A stretch of 5,330 nt of DNA from an uncultured Treponema sp. (GTDB lineage: Bacteria > Spirochaetota > Spirochaetia > Treponematales > Treponemataceae): positions 1-5,330 of the forward strand of contig CALELJ010000289.1 in assembly GCA_937902445.1 (NCBI GenBank). Direction: 5' to 3'. Positions within the stretch are counted from its first letter, which is position 1. Each line of letters starts with the position of its first letter. The translations under genes were made by a program, and so were the position numbers. Below the pieces are notes generated by a model. The model saw nothing but the letters and a program-made list of their open reading frames with translations, was not told the DNA's origin and ran no database searches. Below, one piece after another: positions 1-3,758 of the stretch.

Positions 1-218
1 CTTCTTTCCATCGGAACGCTGGTGATATCACTGTCGTTGAAAATGATTTTACCTTCTTCTGGTTTAATTAATCCAAGAATAAGATTAAGCAGAGTTGTCT
101 TTCCGCTTCCTGAAGAACCGAGTATTGAAACAATTTCACCTTCATTTATCGAAAGGCTGATGTCCTCAAGGATTTTTACACCGTCAAAAGATTTACTGAT
201 ATTTTCAAGTTTAAGCAT
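1..218 (-). CDS. ABC transporter ATP-binding protein, N-terminal part (partial, runs off window)
   Basis: The 72 visible codons encode the start of an ABC-type ATPase, the cytoplasmic energy-coupling subunit of a membrane transporter. It begins MLKLENISKSFDGVKIL and has a textbook Walker A at residues 34-42 (GSSGSGKTT). The stretch DITSVPMER at residues 64-72 sits where the PotA/FbpC/CysA import-type ATPases have their DIT-x-xP-x-x-R segment, so an importer with a periplasmic binding protein (polyamine, iron, AEP or quaternary-amine type) is the favoured reading. The Q-loop, signature motif and Walker B lie beyond base 1, so the substrate cannot be decided. The start at 218 is preferred over an in-frame ATG at 230 because a strong GGAGGG lies just upstream of 218 and would be coding if 230 were used. 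The gene follows the LicC-like gene by 18 bp on the same strand and is probably cotranscribed, which hints at uptake of a head-group precursor such as choline or an aminophosphonate. The family is secure; the substrate is inference. Confidence 0.88.
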   Translation of the reverse strand, partial: MLKLENISKSFDGVKILEDISLSINEGEIVSILGSSGSGKTTLLNLILGLIKPEEGKIIFNDSDITSVPMER

Positions 219-222
219 TCTG

Positions 223-228
223 CCCTCC
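223..228 (-). promoter_or_regulatory. Ribosome binding site of the ABC ATPase gene
   Basis: GGAGGG on the minus strand, 4 bases before the ATG at 218. It lies in the 18-bp gap after the LicC-like stop codon and decides the start at 218 over the in-frame ATG at 230. Confidence 0.7.
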
Positions 229-236
229 ATTCCTTT

Positions 237-1124
237 TTAGGAATCATATGTTGAATCAACAGCCTTCAGTTCATTGAAGGTATCGATTTCAATGTAGTCT
301 TCAAAACTGCACCTGCGAACAACAAGGTCAAAATCATCCTTGCAGTAATTCAGCGGAACAGTATCCCAATACCGCTCTTTTCCACCGGGAGATTCATAGA
401 CTTTCTTTAAGCACTCTGAAAGTTTCTTTCCGTCATTCTTAGTCCAGTAGGAAATTCCCACCATCTGATAAGCATTCAATCCACCAACCTGAACACCTGT
501 AATCCTGTCCTTGTCCACAGTAAAACACCAGTCATCTGTTCTGTCGCAGGGAACACCACAGTAGTTTGACTGATACTGATATTTTGTGATGAGACTTGGA
601 TTCTTCAATATGATGTCTGATTCAAGAATATATGAATTCTCAAGGAAATACCGTGCACATATAAGGGATGCAATATTGTTGCCTTCGTTATATGCAGGAT
701 TCTCAAGGAACTTTATGTTCGGATATTTATAGAGAAGCTGGTCAAACTGTTCGCTAAGATATCCACGGACAATGATGATTTCCTCTATGCCTGCTTTGAC
801 TACGGCATCAAGAAGAGTATCGATGATACGTTCTCCCTGAACCCGGATCAAAGGCTTGGGAGTGTTCAGCGTAATCGGAACAAGACGACTGCCAAAACCG
901 GCGGCCACAAAAACTGCGCGCTGAACTCTGTAAGGCTCAAGAGCTTCTATTCCCTTCAGGGTAATGGCCTTGTCCTGAACATAACCGTTCTCTGTAAGGT
1001 CAGCCATAATGGAATTGACAGTACCGACGGAATAACCCGTGCGCCTTGAAAGTTCCCTCTGAGAAAGATTGATTTTTTCCGCTTCCAGAATTGAAAGCAC
1101 GTCAAATTCTTTTTTATTCAGCAT
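237..1124 (-). CDS. licC: Winged-HTH / LicC-type nucleotidyltransferase fusion (sugar/choline-phosphate cytidylyltransferase family)
   Basis: A 295-residue protein in two parts. Residues about 5-56 form a winged helix-turn-helix, with the HTH around 21-47 (SQRELSRRTGYSVGTVNSI) followed by a short wing (GYVQDKAITL). Residues about 68-295 are a LicC-like nucleotidyltransferase with AAGFGSRL at 74-81, TPKPL at 88-92 (Lys90 expected to bind the nucleotide phosphates), YNEGNNIASL at 145-154, ESD at 168-170 and EID at 279-281; the last two carry the expected metal-binding aspartates. From memory of pneumococcal LicC, the NN-SL, GISYW, YWD and EID blocks correspond, so CTP plus phosphocholine giving CDP-choline is the best guess. 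AEP or another small phosphoryl or phosphonyl substrate is possible, since the gene diverges from an AEP operon. The stop is TAA. No convincing Shine-Dalgarno precedes the ATG at 1124, but no better start is visible and beginning later would cut the HTH. The HTH suggests that the enzyme also binds DNA, perhaps the palindrome 26 bp upstream of its start. The family is sure; substrate and DNA target are inferred. Confidence 0.85.
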   Translation of the reverse strand: MLNKKEFDVLSILEAEKINLSQRELSRRTGYSVGTVNSIMADLTENGYVQDKAITLKGIEALEPYRVQRAVFVAAGFGSRLVPITLNTPKPLIRVQGERIIDTLLDAVVKAGIEEIIIVRGYLSEQFDQLLYKYPNIKFLENPAYNEGNNIASLICARYFLENSYILESDIILKNPSLITKYQYQSNYCGVPCDRTDDWCFTVDKDRITGVQVGGLNAYQMVGISYWTKNDGKKLSECLKKVYESPGGKERYWDTVPLNYCKDDFDLVVRRCSFEDYIEIDTFNELKAVDSTYDS

Positions 1125-1150
1125 AAAGTTAATAAATGTTCAAAATCACA

Positions 1151-1187
1151 AAAATGTTATGAAATTTTGAAAATTTCATAACATTTT
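1151..1187. repeat. Perfect 18-bp inverted repeat with 1-base centre (candidate operator)
   Basis: The left arm at 1151-1168 (AAAATGTTATGAAATTTT) is matched base for base by its reverse complement at 1170-1187, around a single central G at 1169. Allowing one bulged A on the left, the symmetry runs a few bases further out. It lies 26 bp before the LicC-like start and 74 bp before pepM. A dyad this long between divergent genes is what a dimeric regulator's operator looks like. The HTH domain encoded next to it is the obvious candidate ligand, but that link is inference. The AT-only stem and the position between two gene starts argue against a transcription terminator. Confidence 0.8.
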
Positions 1188-1199
1188 GTAACTAAAAAC

Positions 1200-1226
1200 T
1201 TGATTATTTTGTTCAATCAGTATACA
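1200..1226 (+). promoter_or_regulatory. Candidate sigma-70-type promoter of the pepM operon
   Basis: TATACA at 1221-1226 is a good -10 hexamer. TTGATT at 1200-1205 is a plausible -35, though the 15-base spacing is shorter than usual. Transcription would start near 1232-1233, giving a leader of about 30 bases before the pepM ATG. One TGTTCAA motif (1210-1216) lies inside the spacer, where a bound protein would block polymerase. Inferred from sequence only. Confidence 0.4.
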
Positions 1227-1247
1227 TTTTTACCAATTTTTGAACAA
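1209..1247. repeat. Inverted repeat TTGTTCAA / TTGAACAA overlapping the pepM promoter and SD
   Basis: TTGTTCAA at 1209-1216 and its perfect reverse complement TTGAACAA at 1240-1247 flank 23 bases that include the candidate -10. A third TGTTCAA lies at 1137-1143. The right arm shares its last two A residues with the pepM Shine-Dalgarno sequence. This could be a pair of operator half-sites; an RNA hairpin is less likely, because the left arm lies upstream of the predicted transcription start. Confidence 0.4.
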
Positions 1248-1252
1248 GGGGA
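1246..1252 (+). promoter_or_regulatory. Ribosome binding site of pepM
   Basis: AAGGGGA, 9 bases before the ATG at 1262. It is the only purine-rich anti-SD complement in the region and supports the chosen start. Confidence 0.6.
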
Positions 1253-1261
1253 AATTAAACA

Positions 1262-2563
1262 ATGGCAAAATCAGTTTATCTTGGACTTACTGGTGATATC
1301 ATCCATCCTGGAATCATCAACATCATCAACGAAGGTGCTAAGCTTGGAGAACTTACTGTCGGACTTTTGACAGACAGCGCAATCGTAAGCCACAAAAGAC
1401 TTCCATACCTTACATATGAACAGCGCAAAAACGTTGTTGAAAACATCAAGGGAGTTGCCAAGGTAGTTCCGCAGGAAGAATGGAGCTACGTTCCTAACCT
1501 CAAGAAAATAAAGCCGGACTACATCATCCACGGTGATGACTGGAAGACAAATTACCTGAACCATATACGCGATGAAGTATTTGAAGCAATGAAAGAATGG
1601 GGAGGACAGGTTGTTGAAATTCCATATACCCAGGGAATCAATTCAACTGCCCTTGCCGACAACGCAAAGTCAATCGGAACAACACCAGACATCCGTCGTG
1701 CGACACTCCGCCGCCTTATCGCCGCAAAACCTATCGTTCGCATCATGGAAGCTCATTCTGGACTTTCTGGTCTTATTGTTGAAAATACTGAAGTCATGAA
1801 AGACGACGGTCTTCATACTTTTGACGGAATGTGGTCTTCTTCATTGACAGATTCTACCTCTAAAGGAAAACCGGACATCGAGGCTGTTGACCTTACTACC
1901 CGTCTTCAGTCTTTGACAGACATTCTTGAATGCACCACAAAGCCAATCATCTATGACGGTGACACAGGCGGAATTCCAGAGCACTTTGTTTTTACAGTCC
2001 GCACTCTTGAACGCAATGGAGTTTCTGCCGTAATCGTTGAAGACAAAAAAGGTCTCAAGAAAAACTCACTCTTCGGAACAGAAGCAAAGCAGGTTCTTGC
2101 AACAGAAGAAGAATTCTGCGAAAAAATTTCTGCCGGAAAAAAAGCCCAGGTTACAAAGGACTTCATGATTATCGCCCGCATTGAAGAAATCATCGCAGGC
2201 TACAGTGTAGACGAAGCAATCACAAAGGCTTTCGCTGCCGTTCGTGCAGGTGCCGATGGTGTAATGATCCACTCAAAAGACAAGAGCGGCGAAGACATCA
2301 AGGAATTCTGTCAGAAGTTCCGTGCGGAATACAAAAACATTCCAATCGTTCTTGTTCCAACAACATACAACCAGTTTACTGAAACTGAACTTGCAGAATG
2401 GGGAGCAAATGTAATCATCTACGCAAACCACATGCTCCGTGCAAGCTACCCGGCAATGCAAAAGTGTGCGGAAGAAATTCTCAAGGCCGAAAGATCCCTT
2501 GAAGTAAACGACCTCTGCATGCCAATCAAGCAGATTCTTGAACTTATACCGGGAACAAAATAA
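1262..2563 (+). CDS. pepM: Phosphoenolpyruvate mutase with N-terminal cytidylyltransferase-like domain
   Basis: PEP mutase (phosphoenolpyruvate phosphomutase) rearranges PEP into phosphonopyruvate, forming the C-P bond that opens almost every phosphonate pathway; it is a soluble cytoplasmic enzyme. The mutase domain occupies about residues 140-433 and belongs to the isocitrate lyase/PEP mutase family. The diagnostic EDK-x5-NS signature is complete at residues 260-269 (EDKKGLKKNS), which separates mutases from lyases and hydrolases of the family. DGDTGG at 232-237 supplies metal-binding aspartates, and EAHSGLSG at 163-170 and WSSSLTDS at 191-198 are further conserved active-site blocks. Residues 1-135 form a cytidylyltransferase-like Rossmann domain found on a subset of mutases; single-domain enzymes are only about 290-300 residues. 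In that domain the HxGH signature reads HPGI (15-18), and the later RTxG-type motif reads YTQG (122-125), so catalysis there looks lost. First gene of the operon, with the divergent control region upstream and ppd 64 bp downstream. The mutase assignment is very secure. Confidence 0.96.
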   Translation: MAKSVYLGLTGDIIHPGIINIINEGAKLGELTVGLLTDSAIVSHKRLPYLTYEQRKNVVENIKGVAKVVPQEEWSYVPNLKKIKPDYIIHGDDWKTNYLNHIRDEVFEAMKEWGGQVVEIPYTQGINSTALADNAKSIGTTPDIRRATLRRLIAAKPIVRIMEAHSGLSGLIVENTEVMKDDGLHTFDGMWSSSLTDSTSKGKPDIEAVDLTTRLQSLTDILECTTKPIIYDGDTGGIPEHFVFTVRTLERNGVSAVIVEDKKGLKKNSLFGTEAKQVLATEEEFCEKISAGKKAQVTKDFMIIARIEEIIAGYSVDEAITKAFAAVRAGADGVMIHSKDKSGEDIKEFCQKFRAEYKNIPIVLVPTTYNQFTETELAEWGANVIIYANHMLRASYPAMQKCAEEILKAERSLEVNDLCMPIKQILELIPGTK

Positions 2564-2589
2564 TTATGAATTATGAATTATGAATTATT
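2562..2589 (+). repeat. Tandem heptamer repeat AATTATG (3 perfect copies plus AATTATT)
   Basis: AATTATG occurs at 2562-2568, 2569-2575 and 2576-2582, followed by AATTATT at 2583-2589; the array begins on the last two bases of the pepM stop codon. A diverged copy, AATTGTG, appears at 2614-2620, beyond the Shine-Dalgarno sequence. Because the period is seven, the three ATGs fall in three different frames. The array probably grew by slippage. Its function, if any, is unknown. Confidence 0.85.
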
Positions 2590-2626
2590 AAGAGGAGGAA
2601 ACACAATTACCATAATTGTGAATTAA
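2573..2626 (+). CDS. Possible 17-codon leader ORF in the pepM-ppd gap (doubtful)
   Basis: Starting at the second ATG of the heptamer array, the frame reads MNYELLRGGNTITIIVN and stops with TAA at 2624-2626, one base before the ppd ATG at 2628. If ribosomes restarted just after the pepM stop (2561-2563), they would finish beside the ppd start and could couple the two genes. There is no Shine-Dalgarno of its own and no recognisable motif, and an ORF this short is easily due to chance. Listed because its stop-start arrangement could matter for ppd translation. Confidence 0.15.
   Translation: MNYELLRGGNTITIIVN
2592..2598 (+). promoter_or_regulatory. Shine-Dalgarno sequence of ppd, at unusual distance
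   Basis: GAGGAGG is the strongest anti-SD complement in the gap but ends 29 bases before the ppd ATG at 2628, where 5-10 is usual. An in-frame TGA at 2619-2621 forbids a start nearer to it, apart from a rare ATT at 2622. The hairpin at 2602-2620 lies between; if folded, it leaves only 10 unpaired bases between SD and ATG. Confidence 0.6.
2602..2620 (+). promoter_or_regulatory. Perfect 8-bp hairpin between SD and start codon of ppd
   Basis: CACAATTA at 2602-2609 pairs exactly with TAATTGTG at 2613-2620 around the three-base loop CCA. It starts 3 bases after the SD and ends 7 bases before the ATG, so folding would bring the two to a standard spacing. The stem has only two G-C pairs and would be of modest stability. 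It could instead be a short protein-binding dyad. The bridging role is inference. Confidence 0.5.
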
Positions 2627-2627
2627 A

Positions 2628-3758
2628 ATGATTTCACCAAAATATTTTTATGACAGTTTAGTTGCAAACGGAACGGACTTCTTTGCTGGAGTTCCGGATT
2701 CACTATTGAAAAATTTCTGTGCATACATTACAGACAATGCTCCGGCTGACAAGCATATCATCAGTGCCAACGAAGGCAGCGCCACTGCCCTTGCTACAGG
2801 CTACCACTTTGCAACAGGAAAAATTCCTCTCATCTACATGCAGAACTCAGGTGAAGGAAACATGATCAATCCTTTGCTTTCCATTGTTGATCCTGATGTC
2901 TATTCAGTACCGATGATGATTGTTATCGGCTGGCGCGGAGAACCTGGAGTCCATGACGAACCTCAGCATGTAAAGCAGGGAAAAGTTACATGCGACCTTC
3001 TCGACGCTATGAAGATTCCTTATTCCGTACTTGGAGCAGACAACTGCAACAAATGCCTGGACAAGGCCCTTGCAAAGGCATACGAGTACATAAAGGCAAA
3101 TAACGCACCTTATGCCCTTGTCATCAAAAAAGGAACATTTGAAGACTACACGCTCCAGAACAACATAACAGTTGAAGCAGACATGAGCCGTGAAGAAGCA
3201 ATCGAAAAAATAATGCTAAGTGCTCCCGAAACTGCAGCCTTCGTTTCTACAACTGGAATGGCAAGCCGAGAACTTTACGAACTCCGTGACAAGCACAATC
3301 AGGGACACAGCAGGGACTTTCTTACTGTAGGCGGAATGGGACACGCATCACAGATTGCCCTTTCAATCGCAATGCAGAAAAAAGACCGTACGATTTACTG
3401 TATCGACGGTGACGGTGCTTCAATCATGCAGATGGGTGGAATGGCTACAATCGGTACACGCAATCCATCCAACATGATTCACATTGTACTTAACAACGGA
3501 GCCCATGACAGTGTCGGCGGACAGCCAACAGTAGGACGCCAGATTGACCTGTGCGGAATTGCAAAGGCATGCGGTTATGAAAATGTTGTAAAGGCTTCTA
3601 CAAAGGAAGAACTTGACGCAATCCTCAAAGACAAGAATACTTTTGATAAGCTTACATTTATAGAAGTTCTCGTTCGAAAGGGAGCAAGAAAGGATCTGGG
3701 GCGCCCAAAGACAACACCTCAGGAAAACAAGAAAGCAATGATGGAGTTCTTAAAATGA
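2628..3758 (+). CDS. ppd: Phosphonopyruvate decarboxylase (thiamine diphosphate-dependent)
   Basis: Converts phosphonopyruvate to phosphonoacetaldehyde and CO2, the irreversible step that pulls the unfavourable PEP mutase equilibrium forward. It is a cytoplasmic ThDP- and Mg-dependent enzyme. The 376-residue length is normal for the family. The N-terminal pyrimidine-binding half has GVPDS at 21-25 and NEGSA at 48-52, where Glu49 should be the conserved glutamate that activates ThDP. WRGEPGVHDEPQH at 102-114 is the conserved block characteristic of phosphonopyruvate and sulfopyruvate decarboxylases. The C-terminal pyrophosphate-binding half has GDG at 261-263 and NN at 289-290, the standard ThDP/Mg motif with normal spacing. 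Sulfopyruvate decarboxylase is the main alternative, and the flanking pepM and pntC rule it out in practice. The stop overlaps the pntC start (ATGA), so the two genes are probably translationally coupled. Its own start has no Shine-Dalgarno at normal distance, unlike its neighbours. Confidence 0.96.
   Translation: MISPKYFYDSLVANGTDFFAGVPDSLLKNFCAYITDNAPADKHIISANEGSATALATGYHFATGKIPLIYMQNSGEGNMINPLLSIVDPDVYSVPMMIVIGWRGEPGVHDEPQHVKQGKVTCDLLDAMKIPYSVLGADNCNKCLDKALAKAYEYIKANNAPYALVIKKGTFEDYTLQNNITVEADMSREEAIEKIMLSAPETAAFVSTTGMASRELYELRDKHNQGHSRDFLTVGGMGHASQIALSIAMQKKDRTIYCIDGDGASIMQMGGMATIGTRNPSNMIHIVLNNGAHDSVGGQPTVGRQIDLCGIAKACGYENVVKASTKEELDAILKDKNTFDKLTFIEVLVRKGARKDLGRPKTTPQENKKAMMEFLK
3743..3746 (+). 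promoter_or_regulatory. Ribosome binding site of pntC inside ppd
   Basis: GGAG lies 8 bases before the ATG at 3755, within the last codons of ppd. With the ATGA stop/start overlap it supports the chosen pntC start. Confidence 0.6.

Larger units (their letters stand above)
1125..1261. promoter_or_regulatory. Divergent intergenic control region
   Basis: This strongly AT-rich 137-bp region separates the start codons of the LicC-like gene (minus) and pepM (plus), so it must hold the promoters of both units. It contains the 37-bp palindrome at 1151-1187, three TGTTCAA heptamers (1137-1143, 1210-1216 and, inverted, 1240-1246), a candidate pepM promoter and the pepM ribosome binding site. I see no tRNA, riboswitch-like or terminator-like element. 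No convincing promoter hexamers could be assigned to the minus-strand gene; its promoter would have to lie in or next to the palindrome. Confidence 0.8.

Noticed and set aside
22..240. 72-codon open frame on the plus strand at the left edge
   Set aside because: Antisense to the ABC ATPase, whose Walker A and start context identify the real coding strand.
1151..1187. Palindrome read as a transcription terminator
   Set aside because: It lies between two gene starts, not after a gene, and its stem is almost all A-T, so a strong intrinsic terminator is implausible.
1271..1564. 97-codon open frame on the minus strand within pepM
   Set aside because: Antiparallel shadow of the PepM N-terminal domain, with no ribosome binding site or recognisable motif.
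2039..2068. PepM as a carboxyphosphonoenolpyruvate mutase, lyase or phosphonopyruvate hydrolase
   Set aside because: The EDK-x5-NS signature is intact and the next genes are Ppd and PntC, which fits phosphonopyruvate synthesis.
2562..2589. Heptamer array read as a CRISPR or mobile-element trace
   Set aside because: The unit is 7 bp, directly tandem and without spacers; no transposase, terminal repeats or target duplication are visible. Simple slippage explains it.
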